From Prevotella sp. (lineage in GTDB: Bacteria; Bacteroidota; Bacteroidia; Bacteroidales; Bacteroidaceae), in assembly GCA_017430675.1 (NCBI GenBank), contig JAFRMM010000164.1, positions 1 to 25,165 of the forward strand: a stretch of 25,165 nt of DNA, written 5' to 3'. The translations under genes and the position numbers were made by a program. The notes beneath the pieces were generated by a model. It did not search any database and was not told where the DNA came from. It saw nothing but the letters and a program-made list of their open reading frames with translations. Positions 7,057 through 15,981 of this stretch are shown here, in pieces; the first letter of the stretch is position 1, and the number at the start of each line of letters is the position of its first letter.

Positions 7057-9484
7057 TATCCTATACCTATCGATGGCCCTGATTCTTGCCTCGTGTTCGA
7101 TGACGAAGGGCATTCCTGAGGACGACCAGTTGTTCACGGGTCTGACGAAGATCACCTACAGCGACGAGCGGAAAGACGACCCCTTTGATGACCACCTGCT
7201 TACCACGAAGGAGGAAGTGGAATCAGCCCTTGCCACAGAGCCCAACGGTTCGCTCTTCGGCAGCAGTTACTATACCGTGCCCTGGTCCTGGCACCTCTGG
7301 GTCTATAACAAATATGCCGGCAAGGACTCTAAGTTTGCCAAGTGGATGACCAAATCCTTCGGCAAGGCCCCTGTGCTCATGAGTCAGGTGAACCCAGCCC
7401 TCCGTGCCTCCGTGGCCAGTTCCGTGCTGCGCAACAACGGCTATTTCCGTGGTGAGGTCACCTACGAGACCGTCCCCCAGAAGAACCCCAAGAAATGCAA
7501 GATCGGCTATACCGTCCGCCTGGATTCCCTGTTCACCCTCGACAGTGTGGCCTATACCAACTTCACGGCACCCCTGCAGCAACTGATAGACTCCACGAAG
7601 GATGAGGCGCTCATCCACAATGGTCAGGCGTTCAGTGTGTCATCGCTTGACAATGAGCGCAGTCGCCTCAGCACCCTCTTCCGCAACAACGGCTACTACT
7701 ATTACAACAGCAGTTATGCCTCCTATCTGGCCGACACGTTCCAGGTGGCAGACAAGACACAACTGCGCCTCCAACTCGCCGACGGACTGCCAGCAGAGGC
7801 GCTCAAGCAGTGGTATATCGGCAATCTCAGCGTACAGATACGTAAAAGCATGCGCGAACAACTTACTGACAGCGTACGCCGTCGGAACCTCACTATCTAC
7901 TTCAACGGGAAGAAATCACCCATCCGTCCAAGGGTCGTGCTCAAGGACATGAAACTGCGTCCCCGTCAATTGTTCAACTATGACAACTATCTGGAGTCGG
8001 CCAGTAAGATAACCTCTACAGGTGTCTTCTCTTCGACAGATTTCCAGTTTACGCCCCGTCCGGATACAGACACCCTCGACGTACGTCTGAACTGCGTGCT
8101 CGACAAGCCCTACGACTTCTACATTGAGGGCAATGCCATCGGACGCACCAACGGGCGATATGGTCCTGAGGCCAAGATCGGTTTCACCCGCCGCAATCTC
8201 TTCCATGGGGGCGAAAAACTCGACATCAACCTGCACGGTTCCTACGAGTGGCAGCGAGGCAACGGCTCCAGTGGTGCCACCTACCAGTATGGTGCCGATG
8301 CCAGCATCGAGTTCCCGCGTATCATCGCACCGTTCTATAGCAGCGACCGCGTGCGTAGGGACAAGAACGGGCGTCGCATCCGTCGTCGCCGTTTCTATTC
8401 CACACCCACCACATACGCCAAGGTTTCTACAGACATCGTGCGTCGTCCGGAATATTACAAGATGCACGTGGTGACAGGTGAGTGGACCTATCGTTGGCAG
8501 TCATCAGCCACCAGCCAGCACGAGTTTTCTCCCCTCACCGTGAAATACCAGTATAAGAACACCACGACAGAGAAATACGACTCACTGATGAACAAGTACA
8601 TCTATCTGGGACGTACGATGGACGACTACTTCATTCCCAAGATGCGTTATACCTACACCTATACGAGTCCAACGACGCTGCGTAACCCCATCCGCTGGGA
8701 GACCACCATCGAGGAGTCTGGTAATGTGGCGTCGCTCATCGACGTGATCAGGGGAAAATCCTTCAACGAGAAAGACAAGGAACTCTTCAAGAATCCCTAC
8801 TCCCAGTTCCTGCGCTTAGAGACCGACTTCACCAAGACCTGGAGCATCGGCATGGAGTCGAGCCTTGTGGGACATGTGAATGCAGGTGTCATGTGGTGTT
8901 ATGGCAACAGTGTAGAATCACCTTTCACGGAACAGTTCTATGTAGGTGGTGCCAACAGTATCCGAGCCTTCACCGTACGTTCTATAGGTCCTGGCAGTTT
9001 CTCTGATCTCGGCATCAACGACCCACAGTCGAAGCAACTCTTCTATCTGATGCGTAACGGTGACATGAAACTGGTGATGAACCTGGAATATCGTACCCCC
9101 CTCTTCGGCAACCTGAAGGGTGCCGTGTTCCTGGATGCCGGAAACGTGTGGCGACTCCGCAAGTTAGACATGGGGTCAAGAGAAGATTGGGAAGACATGA
9201 ATCCCCTGGATGTTGACGGCGAGGAATACATAGGGGAAGTGGTGTATGATATCATGCAAGAATGGACTAACGGCATGACCTTCAAGGCCTCGCGCTTCTT
9301 CAACGACATCGCCCTTGGCACAGGGATTGGCCTACGCTACGACCTGGGATTCCTCGTGGTGCGCCTCGACTGGGGCTTCGCCCTCCATATCCCCTGCAAC
9401 AATGGCGTATCAGGCTATTTCTTCAACGCCCAGCGGTTCAAGGATCTCCACACGCTGAACTTCGCCATCGGCTACCCGTTCTGA
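7043..9484 (+). CDS. tamL: TamL, lipid-anchored BamA/TamA-family outer-membrane protein
   Basis: The protein has 813 residues and begins with a lipoprotein signal peptide whose lipobox LASC places the acylated cysteine at residue 18. POTRA-like segments follow (roughly residues 30-300), for example the repeated xxLRNNGYF and FRNNGYYYY motifs typical of POTRA modules. The C-terminal Omp85 beta-barrel includes GGANSIRAFTVRSIGPG (the VRGF/Y-like region) and GAVFLDAGNVW, and ends in a terminal Phe (FAIGYPF). A lipidated BamA/TamA relative partnered with TamB is the Bacteroidota form called TamL. The gene overlaps tamB by 14 nt, so the pair probably forms one complex linking the inner and outer membranes. 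Confidence 0.88.
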   Translation: MRRNSILYLSMALILASCSMTKGIPEDDQLFTGLTKITYSDERKDDPFDDHLLTTKEEVESALATEPNGSLFGSSYYTVPWSWHLWVYNKYAGKDSKFAKWMTKSFGKAPVLMSQVNPALRASVASSVLRNNGYFRGEVTYETVPQKNPKKCKIGYTVRLDSLFTLDSVAYTNFTAPLQQLIDSTKDEALIHNGQAFSVSSLDNERSRLSTLFRNNGYYYYNSSYASYLADTFQVADKTQLRLQLADGLPAEALKQWYIGNLSVQIRKSMREQLTDSVRRRNLTIYFNGKKSPIRPRVVLKDMKLRPRQLFNYDNYLESASKITSTGVFSSTDFQFTPRPDTDTLDVRLNCVLDKPYDFYIEGNAIGRTNGRYGPEAKIGFTRRNLFHGGEKLDINLHGSYEWQRGNGSSGATYQYGADASIEFPRIIAPFYSSDRVRRDKNGRRIRRRRFYSTPTTYAKVSTDIVRRPEYYKMHVVTGEWTYRWQSSATSQHEFSPLTVKYQYKNTTTEKYDSLMNKYIYLGRTMDDYFIPKMRYTYTYTSPTTLRNPIRWETTIEESGNVASLIDVIRGKSFNEKDKELFKNPYSQFLRLETDFTKTWSIGMESSLVGHVNAGVMWCYGNSVESPFTEQFYVGGANSIRAFTVRSIGPGSFSDLGINDPQSKQLFYLMRNGDMKLVMNLEYRTPLFGNLKGAVFLDAGNVWRLRKLDMGSREDWEDMNPLDVDGEEYIGEVVYDIMQEWTNGMTFKASRFFNDIALGTGIGLRYDLGFLVVRLDWGFALHIPCNNGVSGYFFNAQRFKDLHTLNFAIGYPF

Positions 9485-9527
9485 TGTTAAGGCACGTTAA
9501 TCCGTGGCAGAATCCAATTCTTTTTAG

Positions 9528-9536
9528 TACCTTTGC
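9528..9536 (+). promoter_or_regulatory. -7 element of the nucleotidyltransferase gene
   Basis: TACCTTTG at 9528-9535 followed by C matches the Bacteroidota -7 consensus. The best -33 candidate is GTG at 9504-9506 with a 21-nt spacer, which is a poor match. The promoter lies 35 nt upstream of the start at 9571. Confidence 0.5.
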
Positions 9537-9570
9537 AGTCAAATTTATTAAACTTCTAATATAATCGCTT

Positions 9571-10512
9571 ATGAAACCAACGCTATTTCTGCTTGCAGCA
9601 GGTATGGGAAGCCGCTACGGCGGTCTGAAACAACTCGACGGTCTGGGTCCCAACGGTGAGACCATCATGGACTATAGTATCTATGATGCCATCCAGGCTG
9701 GCTTCGGCAAGATCGTATGGGTGATCCGCAAAGACTTTGATGAGCAGTTCCGCACACAGATTCTCTCTAAGTACGAGGGACAGATTCCATGTGAACTGTG
9801 TTTCCAGGGGCTTGACGCCCTGCCCGAGGGCTTCAGTGTGCCTGAAGGTCGTCAGAAGCCATGGGGTACGAACCATGCCGTGCTGATGGGCAAGGACGTG
9901 ATCAAGGAGCCGTTCTGTGTCATCAACTGCGACGACTTCTATAACCGCGATGCCTTCATGGTGATTGGCAAGTTCCTGAGCAATCTGCCCGAAGGTGCTA
10001 AGAACCAGTATGCGATGGTTGGCTTCCGCGTAGGCAACACGTTGAGTGAGAACGGTACCGTCGCCCGTGGCATCTGCTCGAAGAACGAGAAGGGCCATCT
10101 GACCACCGTCGTAGAGCGCACGGAGATCGTCCGTTGTGCTGCCGATGGTTCCAATGCAGGAGCCGCCAGTGAGCCCATCCGCTATAAGGACGAACAGGGC
10201 CAGTGGGTAGAGGTGGCCGACAACACCCCCGTATCCATGAACATGTGGGGTTTCACACCCGACTACTTCGAGCACTCGGAGACCTACTTCAAGGAGTTCC
10301 TTAGCGATCCGAAGAACATGGAGAACCTGAAGGCTGAGTTCTTCATTCCCTTGATGGTCAACAAACTCATCAACGAGAGTACAGCCACCGTCGAGGTGCT
10401 TGACACCACCAGCAAGTGGTTTGGTGTGACTTACGCCGCCGACCGTGAATCAACTGTTGCCCGCATCCAGCAACTTGTCGATGAAGGTGTTTATCCTAAC
10501 AAATTGTTTTAA
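9571..10512 (+). CDS. Sugar-phosphate nucleotidyltransferase-like protein
   Basis: This 313-residue protein starts with the NTP-transferase signature LAAGMGSRYGGLKQLDGLG (residues 8-26), the G-x-G-x-R...K loop that binds the nucleoside triphosphate. KPWGTNHAV (96-104) corresponds to the base-recognition region, and NCDD (119-122) supplies the metal-binding aspartate. The fold is that of NDP-sugar pyrophosphorylases such as GlmU-N and RfbA. The exact sugar and nucleotide are not evident, and no left-handed beta-helix or acyltransferase domain follows. It has its own promoter, and the next gene begins at the base right after its stop. A capsule, LPS or cell-wall precursor role is plausible but unproven. 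Confidence 0.8.
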   Translation: MKPTLFLLAAGMGSRYGGLKQLDGLGPNGETIMDYSIYDAIQAGFGKIVWVIRKDFDEQFRTQILSKYEGQIPCELCFQGLDALPEGFSVPEGRQKPWGTNHAVLMGKDVIKEPFCVINCDDFYNRDAFMVIGKFLSNLPEGAKNQYAMVGFRVGNTLSENGTVARGICSKNEKGHLTTVVERTEIVRCAADGSNAGAASEPIRYKDEQGQWVEVADNTPVSMNMWGFTPDYFEHSETYFKEFLSDPKNMENLKAEFFIPLMVNKLINESTATVEVLDTTSKWFGVTYAADRESTVARIQQLVDEGVYPNKLF

Positions 10513-11547
10513 ATGGACATTAACATTATGAACAAAGATCAGGTGGCCCAACTAAGCCACCTGATTTCTGATGCACAGACCATACTGATTACCTGCCATA
10601 AGAGTCCTGACGGCGATGCCATCGGCTCCTGTCTGGGTTGGACGGAGTACTTGCGGGCACAGGGTAAGGAACCTGTCATCATCGTGCCCGATCAGTATCC
10701 CGACTTCCTGCTGTGGATGCCGAATACGGAGAAGATCGTGCGCTACGACAAACACAAGGAGAAGTGTGACATGCTCTTCAAGATCGCCGACCTCGTATTC
10801 TGTCTCGACTACAACACCCCCAGTCGTGTGGAGGATATGGAGGAGGCACTCGTCTCATCCCCTGCCCGTCGGGTACTCATTGACCACCATCTCAACCCCG
10901 ACGTGCCCGCTGTGCTGACAATCTCCCGTCCTGAAGCATCCAGCACCAGCGAACTGGTCTTCCGCATCGTCTGGCAACTCGGTGGATTCGAGATGATGAG
11001 CAAACAGTTTGCTACACCCATCTACTGCGGCATGATGACAGACACGGGAGGTTTCACCTTCAATTCCTCCAACCCCGAGATATACTTTATCATCAGCGAA
11101 CTGCTTACCAAACACATTGACAAGGACAGGATATACCGCAACGTCTATCACAACTATTCCGAAGACCGTATCCGTCTGATGGGCTATGTGATGTATGAGA
11201 AACTCGTCTATCTCCCCGAATACCATGCCGCTTTCTATACGCTGACAAAAGAAGAACAGAAGCGTTTCCATTTTATCAAGGGAGATGCCGAGGGACTGGT
11301 AAACATCCCGCAGCAGATCAAAGGACTTAAACTATCCATTTCGTTGCGCGAAGACACAGAGAAGCCTCGCCTAATCTGGGTCAGCCTACGCTCCGTCGAT
11401 GACTTCCCCTGCAACAAGATGGCCGAGGACTTCTTCAATGGCGGCGGACACCTGAATGCTGCCGGAGGGCGTATCAACGGTACCATGGAAGATGCCGTCG
11501 AAACCGTTAAAAAAGCCCTTGTCGCCTATAAGGACAAGTTGAAATAG
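10513..11547 (+). CDS. nrnA: DHH/DHHA1 phosphoesterase, NrnA-type
   Basis: The 344-residue protein carries the full set of DHH motifs: HKSPDGDAIGS (29-39, with H29, D33 and D35), FCLDYNTP (D99), LIDHHLNPD (D124-H125-H126), and MMTDTGGFTF (D177). The C-terminal DHHA1 domain has GGGHLNAAGG from residue 310, the substrate-binding loop. NrnA enzymes degrade short oligoribonucleotides (nanoRNA) from the end and also dephosphorylate pAp; related proteins hydrolyse pApA or c-di-AMP products. Which activity dominates cannot be told here. It abuts the preceding gene with zero spacing and likely shares its transcript. A second ATG at codon 6 (10528) is an alternative start. Confidence 0.85.
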   Translation: MDINIMNKDQVAQLSHLISDAQTILITCHKSPDGDAIGSCLGWTEYLRAQGKEPVIIVPDQYPDFLLWMPNTEKIVRYDKHKEKCDMLFKIADLVFCLDYNTPSRVEDMEEALVSSPARRVLIDHHLNPDVPAVLTISRPEASSTSELVFRIVWQLGGFEMMSKQFATPIYCGMMTDTGGFTFNSSNPEIYFIISELLTKHIDKDRIYRNVYHNYSEDRIRLMGYVMYEKLVYLPEYHAAFYTLTKEEQKRFHFIKGDAEGLVNIPQQIKGLKLSISLREDTEKPRLIWVSLRSVDDFPCNKMAEDFFNGGGHLNAAGGRINGTMEDAVETVKKALVAYKDKLK

Positions 11548-11611
11548 TTAAAAAACAACAAGGTACGACAAAATGTTTAATGTTCAATGTCTATTGTTCA
11601 ATGTTTTTTCG

Positions 11612-11620
11612 TACTTTTGC
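11612..11620 (+). promoter_or_regulatory. -7 element of the DUF4827-like/glmM unit
   Basis: TACTTTTG at 11612-11619 followed by C is a Bacteroidota -7 element, 21 nt before the ATG at 11641. No good TTTG -33 lies at the right spacing. The upstream DNA is a low-complexity repeat of TGTTCAATG words (about 11576-11605). An in-frame ATG at 11587 falls upstream of this promoter and is therefore rejected as the start. Confidence 0.5.
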
Positions 11621-11640
11621 ACCATCAATCGAAAGATACG

Positions 11641-12261
11641 ATGAAGAGATTCCTATTTATCATCATAGCCGTAGCAGCCGTCCTTGTCAGTTGTAATGAT
11701 TACGAGACATACGGCGACAAGAAGGAGAAAGAGCGCAATGCTATTGCAAAGTTCATCTCTGACTCTTCCATTGTCGTCATCTCCGAGGATCAGTTCAAGC
11801 AACAGGGAGAGACCACAGACCTCACACGCAACGAATACGTCCGGTTCGACAAAAACGGCGTCTATATGCAGATTGTGCGCAAAGGTTGCGGCTCCATGCT
11901 TCTGGACGGAGAGAAGGTCAATCTTGTATGCCGCTTCTCGGAGTTCAATATTCTTGAAGACTCTATTCAGGCATTCAACAACACGGCTTACTTTGCCGCC
12001 GAGCCCGACATTATGTATGTGTCGCGTACGGGCAGCACCTTCACGGCAGCCTTCATCAGTGGGGTGATGTATAGTTATTATACAGCCTCCGTCCCCTCTG
12101 GTTGGCTCGTTCCACTCTCATACGTAAAAGTCGGGCGTCCACAATCGGAGAACGAGGAATGTGCCAAGGTGAAACTCATCGTCCCACACACACAAGGACA
12201 TGCCACCGCCTCCAGCAACGTAATCCCCTATTATTACGAAATCACATTCCAGAAAGAGTAA
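11641..12261 (+). CDS. DUF4827-like lipoprotein
   Basis: The 206-residue product has a lipoprotein signal peptide with lipobox LVSC (Cys18). The mature part starts with a charged helix (DKKEKERNAIAKFIS), followed by a strand-rich domain ending in PYYYEITFQKE. Size, lipidation and the pattern GWLVPLSYVKVGRP fit the Bacteroidales DUF4827 family, which I associate with an FKBP-like fold. That assignment comes from memory of the family and should be confirmed. No catalytic motif is obvious. The gene sits 28 nt upstream of the phosphohexomutase gene and likely shares its transcript. A surface or periplasmic envelope role is inferred only from localisation. Confidence 0.65.
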   Translation: MKRFLFIIIAVAAVLVSCNDYETYGDKKEKERNAIAKFISDSSIVVISEDQFKQQGETTDLTRNEYVRFDKNGVYMQIVRKGCGSMLLDGEKVNLVCRFSEFNILEDSIQAFNNTAYFAAEPDIMYVSRTGSTFTAAFISGVMYSYYTASVPSGWLVPLSYVKVGRPQSENEECAKVKLIVPHTQGHATASSNVIPYYYEITFQKE

Positions 12262-12289
12262 TAACGTTTTTTTATATTAACACAAACGA

Positions 12290-13690
12290 ATGACACTGAT
12301 CAAATCCATCTCCGGTATCCGTGGAACCATTGGAGGCCCTACGGGCGACACCCTCAATCCGCTGGATATCGTTAAGTTCACTACAGCATACGCTAAATTT
12401 ATAGCCAACCATGCTAGTAATGCCAGTTCGACCGGAAGAATTATCGTAGGTCGTGACGGTCGTATCTCAGGCCCCATGGTGCGCGACGTCGTTTGCGGTA
12501 CCCTCACGGGTATGGGCTACGATGTTATTGACATCGGTTTTGCTTCCACACCGACTACCGAACTGGCCGTACGCATGGCAGGTGCCGACGGTGGTATCAT
12601 TATCACCGCCTCGCATAATCCCCGCCAGTGGAACGCTCTGAAATTGCTCAACCGCGAGGGAGAGTTCCTGACTGCAGCCGACGGTGCCGAGGTGCTCCAC
12701 ATGGCTGACAAAGAAGACTTCAACTATGCCGACGTCGATCATCTTGGCAATGTCACCATTGACGATACGTTCAACCGCCGTCATATCGATGCCGTGCTCG
12801 CTCTGAAACTCGTCGATATCGAGGCTATCCGTCAGCGCAAGTTCCGCGTCTGTGCCGACACCATCAACTCCGTGGGTGGCATCATTCTCCCGGAACTGTT
12901 CCAAGCCCTGGGTGTTGACTACGAAATTCTTAATGGTGAGTGCACAGGTGACTTCGCCCATAACCCCGAACCCTTGGAGAAGAATCTACAAGGTATCATG
13001 GACAAGATGAAACAGGGTGGTTTTGATCTGGGTATCGTGGTTGATCCTGATGTCGATCGTCTTGCCTTTATCTGTGAGGATGGCAGGATGTTTGGTGAAG
13101 AATACACGCTCGTCAGTGTGGCTGACTACGTGCTGAGTCACACCCCTGGCAATACCGTTTCTAATCTCAGTAGTACACGTGCCCTGCGCGATGTCACGGA
13201 AAAACATGGTGGCACCTATACAGCCGCTGCCGTGGGTGAGGTGAATGTCACTACGAAGATGAAGGAAGTTGAAGCCATCATTGGCGGCGAGGGTAACGGT
13301 GGTGTCATCTATCCTGAGAGCCACTATGGCCGCGACGCCCTCGTAGGCATCGCCCTTTTCCTCTCTAGTCTCGCCCAGAAAGGCTGCACTGTCAGTGAAC
13401 TGCGTAAGACCTATCCAGACTACCAGATTGCCAAGAACCGCATTGACCTCACCCCCGAGACCGATGTCGATGCCATCCTCGTGAAGGTGAAGGAGATGTT
13501 CGCCAAGGACAACAGTGCCGTGGTCAATGACATTGACGGTGTGAAGATCGACTTCCCAGACCGTTGGGTTCACCTGCGCAAGTCGAATACGGAGCCCATC
13601 ATCCGCGTCTATAGTGAGGCACAGACGATGAGCCAAGCAGATGATCTTGGCAAGCAACTCATGCAAGTCGTCTATGACATGCAATCATAA
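12290..13690 (+). CDS. glmM: Phosphoglucosamine mutase (phosphohexomutase family)
   Basis: The protein has 466 residues, the normal length for the alpha-D-phosphohexomutase superfamily. The active-site phosphoserine is S108 in TASHNP. The Mg2+ loop is DPDVDR (D252, D254, D256). The sugar-specificity loop is GGEGNGG (332-338), and the phosphate-binding loop is RKSNTEPIIRVY near residues 424-435. GlmM converts glucosamine-6-phosphate to glucosamine-1-phosphate for UDP-GlcNAc synthesis. The GEGNGG loop differs from the GEQSGH of proteobacterial GlmM and is closer to archaeal-type enzymes, so phosphoglucomutase or phosphomannomutase activity is also possible. A strong terminator follows immediately. 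Confidence 0.82.
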   Translation: MTLIKSISGIRGTIGGPTGDTLNPLDIVKFTTAYAKFIANHASNASSTGRIIVGRDGRISGPMVRDVVCGTLTGMGYDVIDIGFASTPTTELAVRMAGADGGIIITASHNPRQWNALKLLNREGEFLTAADGAEVLHMADKEDFNYADVDHLGNVTIDDTFNRRHIDAVLALKLVDIEAIRQRKFRVCADTINSVGGIILPELFQALGVDYEILNGECTGDFAHNPEPLEKNLQGIMDKMKQGGFDLGIVVDPDVDRLAFICEDGRMFGEEYTLVSVADYVLSHTPGNTVSNLSSTRALRDVTEKHGGTYTAAAVGEVNVTTKMKEVEAIIGGEGNGGVIYPESHYGRDALVGIALFLSSLAQKGCTVSELRKTYPDYQIAKNRIDLTPETDVDAILVKVKEMFAKDNSAVVNDIDGVKIDFPDRWVHLRKSNTEPIIRVYSEAQTMSQADDLGKQLMQVVYDMQS

Positions 13691-13722
13691 CAATAATCCC
13701 CGCCAGTTGGCGGGGATTATTG
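13691..13722. terminator. Strong bidirectional terminator
   Basis: CAATAATCCCCGCC at 13691-13704 and GGCGGGGATTATTG at 13709-13722 form a perfect 14-bp stem with an AGTT loop. T-rich DNA follows on the plus side (TGTTTAAAA). It sits exactly between the convergent ends of glmM and the DUF2490 gene and should stop transcription from both sides. Confidence 0.85.
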
Positions 13723-13723
13723 T

Positions 13724-14512
13724 TTAAAACTTGAATTTATATCCTACACCTATCAGGTGCATGTTCGGTTCGTTGTCGTCATCGTCATTGCGGACGTTCT
13801 GATAACGGTAGAAGGCACCAATGGAGTGCTGCTTGGAGAGTTTCCAGTCTAAGCCAACATGATAGCGAATCTTCTGCAGACTCCAGGCATTAAACAACTC
13901 GACATTGGCATAGGGGGTAATGGCGAGACCCTTCTTATCATATTCGACTTGCAGACGACTGCGAAGCACATTCTTGCCCTTTCCGCTATAAATCTTCTCC
14001 TTGCCATCGTAGGCATTGTCGAGATAACTCCAGCGCTCGCTGACAGTGTGCTCAGGACGATAGGTGTATTGCCAGCGCTCACGCAGGGAGAAGCGGAAAT
14101 CGCCAAAGAGTTTCTTGTCGAAAGTCAATGAGACATTGAAACGGTGGCGCGGGGCCCAGTACTGAGCACGTTTCTTGGGATCACCGGCATCAGCGTCACC
14201 GTCAAGTACAGCATCATCCGTACTGTCAAAATAGGAGATTTTCTCGTTATTATCATAGAGGAAGGTATAGCCGGCAGAGGCCTTCAGCCATTTGGCAACT
14301 TTGTAATCCACGCCAAGACCGAGACTCCAGCGGTCACTGGTCTTCGTATTATCACGCGTGCGATACTCGCCTTCCAGACTCATACTCCACTGCTTGCTGA
14401 ACTTCTTCTGTGCCTCCAACGAGAAATCAAGACCGAAATCATCGCTCTGAGCGAAAAGGGGCATACTCATGGCTGTCATGAGTGCCACTATTATGACTTT
14501 ACATCTCTGCAT
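13724..14512 (-). CDS. DUF2490-like outer-membrane beta-barrel protein
   Basis: This 262-residue protein has a signal peptide (residues 1-22, ending PLFAQ). The rest is a series of amphipathic beta strands with alternating aromatics, such as GVDYKVAKWLKASAGYTFLY and HLIGVGYKFKF, ending in a terminal Phe as in outer-membrane barrels. The strands EYRTRDN, RWSLGLGVDY and FYRYQNVRNDDDDNE fit DUF2490. Its start overlaps the end of the DUF4956 gene by 14 nt, so it is the last cistron of the polyphosphate-polymerase-like operon. The acidic loops (DGDADAGD, NDDDDNE) could bind cations. Function is unknown; a porin-like or scaffold role is a guess. Confidence 0.75.
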   Translation of the reverse strand: MQRCKVIIVALMTAMSMPLFAQSDDFGLDFSLEAQKKFSKQWSMSLEGEYRTRDNTKTSDRWSLGLGVDYKVAKWLKASAGYTFLYDNNEKISYFDSTDDAVLDGDADAGDPKKRAQYWAPRHRFNVSLTFDKKLFGDFRFSLRERWQYTYRPEHTVSERWSYLDNAYDGKEKIYSGKGKNVLRSRLQVEYDKKGLAITPYANVELFNAWSLQKIRYHVGLDWKLSKQHSIGAFYRYQNVRNDDDDNEPNMHLIGVGYKFKF

Positions 14513-15191
14513 ACTCTGAATTCTTGATTTTTATTTTATTATCGACTTCGTTATTTCCCTTACCGTCACCATCATAGGTAATCTTTAACATGGCCATGTC
14601 ACGCAGGAAGTCGATGGCTCCAACTTGTACATCGAGTACCTTCAGGCCAAGACGTTTCTCAATATCTGCAATCAACTCCTGACGACACTCGGGCTTCACC
14701 AGTTCAATACGATCGTACTGGATGAGTTTTGTGGGATTGACGGCTAATTTAATCTCACAGAGGATAATGGCAACGATGGTAATGATATCGATGACAATAA
14801 GTTCTACCAATGGTGTTCCGCCTTCACTCGATGAGGTATCTGCACCCATTGACGAGGCCATGGCGTGGACGACTGAAAGACAAACGACGACGAAAAGGTA
14901 GGTCATCTCACGTACAGGCATCGAATCAGTACGGTAACGCATGATCGAGAAGATGCCAAAGAGTCCGAGTCCCACGCCCATTGTTGCTTTTCCACGATCC
15001 ATGCCCATCATCAGATAGACAAGGAAGAAAATGGCCACCGAAATCAGCATGAACGTGAAATAGAAATCGCGTCTATGACTCTTCTTAAAGTAGAGGAAGT
15101 TGACAATCACCCAGTTCACGAAAAGGCAGATGGCGAACCTTAACAATGTCTCACCAAAGTCGGGAGAGAACAATTCATTAAACAATTCCAT
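14499..15191 (-). CDS. DUF4956 polytopic membrane protein
   Basis: The product has 230 residues, with five likely membrane helices at about 16-35, 43-63, 68-86, 97-113 and 128-147. The motif FGIFSIMRYRTDSMPVREM after the third helix is a conserved-looking basic patch typical of DUF4956. A cytoplasmic C-terminal domain of about 80 residues follows (residues 150-230), ending in charged sequence. DUF4956 genes recur next to VTC-type polymerase genes in bacteria, and the same arrangement is seen here: the polymerase gene ends 22 nt upstream. A channel or membrane anchor for the polymerase is a reasonable inference by analogy with the transmembrane part of the yeast VTC complex, but no homology to that part is claimed. 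Confidence 0.78.
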   Translation of the reverse strand: MELFNELFSPDFGETLLRFAICLFVNWVIVNFLYFKKSHRRDFYFTFMLISVAIFFLVYLMMGMDRGKATMGVGLGLFGIFSIMRYRTDSMPVREMTYLFVVVCLSVVHAMASSMGADTSSSEGGTPLVELIVIDIITIVAIILCEIKLAVNPTKLIQYDRIELVKPECRQELIADIEKRLGLKVLDVQVGAIDFLRDMAMLKITYDGDGKGNNEVDNKIKIKNSEYAEM

Positions 15192-15213
15192 AATGTCGAA
15201 TAGTTATTTATAA

Positions 15214-15960
15214 TTACTTTTGATTTACAATTTTATTGACCTCAATGAGTTTGCGCTTAAAGCGGTTTACCTGCAACTCGGGGTTCGTGAGTGCCGAGCC
15301 CATGCTGTACTTCGAAAAACCATGAGGGTGGATACGCAGTTGACGCAGCATCTCAAGTACAGGTGAGAAGCAAAGGCCGTCGCGCTTCAACTCAATAATT
15401 ACGAGATCACCCATATCCATCTCTTGTCCGCTCACCAGATTATGGAAGCATAACCGACTGTCAATGGTCAATCGCTCAGTCTTGGCTCGATTGACGAGCG
15501 TGATACGCGAGAAGTGGTTGTTGATAGCGGGCATCAGCAAATCGGCATCGTAGCGCAGGTGCTTGGCTAGGAACTCGCGCTTTACACTGTCGTTCACGTC
15601 CATATCATAGACCTCAATACGCTTTTTCTTCGTGCGACCATGGTTATTCTTCGTCTTCACCTCCATAAACTGAAGGTTTGAACTGCAGTAGGTACGGAAC
15701 CGTATCTTCTGACGATTAGTATGCCCCCACTGATGCTGATAGTACATATCATACTCATGAGTGTCGAAGTAGGTCGTATCATACTCCAAGTTACGCTGTC
15801 CATCAATCTCCTGCACATAGTAATCCTGTTGGGCTAACTGCAACAGTTCTTGCAGTTTTTCCCGATTGGTCACGAACTTCGTGTCCGTACGGTTCATCAG
15901 TTTCACGCCGCTCATCTGCTCCAGCGTGATAGGTTCGAAATAGTTTAGAATATCCTGCAT
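15214..15960 (-). CDS. VTC-domain polyphosphate polymerase-like protein
   Basis: The 248-residue protein is a single VTC/triphosphate-tunnel domain. Tunnel motifs occur in order: NRTDTKF (23-29), YDTTYFDT (60-67), RQKIRFRT (83-90), MEVKTK (99-104), GRTKKKR (108-114), LTIDSRL (164-170), the metal-binding glutamate in IIELK (E190, K192), and FSKYSMG (215-221). In yeast Vtc4 the equivalent basic residues and glutamate catalyse ATP-dependent polyphosphate synthesis. No SPX sensor or membrane segment is fused. The frame continues upstream to 16068, but the promoter at 15982-16013 places the start at 15960. First gene of a three-gene unit with the DUF4956 and DUF2490 genes. Polyphosphate synthesis is likely but unproven; another triphosphate-using reaction is possible. 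Confidence 0.82.
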   Translation of the reverse strand: MQDILNYFEPITLEQMSGVKLMNRTDTKFVTNREKLQELLQLAQQDYYVQEIDGQRNLEYDTTYFDTHEYDMYYQHQWGHTNRQKIRFRTYCSSNLQFMEVKTKNNHGRTKKKRIEVYDMDVNDSVKREFLAKHLRYDADLLMPAINNHFSRITLVNRAKTERLTIDSRLCFHNLVSGQEMDMGDLVIIELKRDGLCFSPVLEMLRQLRIHPHGFSKYSMGSALTNPELQVNRFKRKLIEVNKIVNQK

Positions 15961-15981
15961 CTGCTTCGTTACTGTTCTGCT

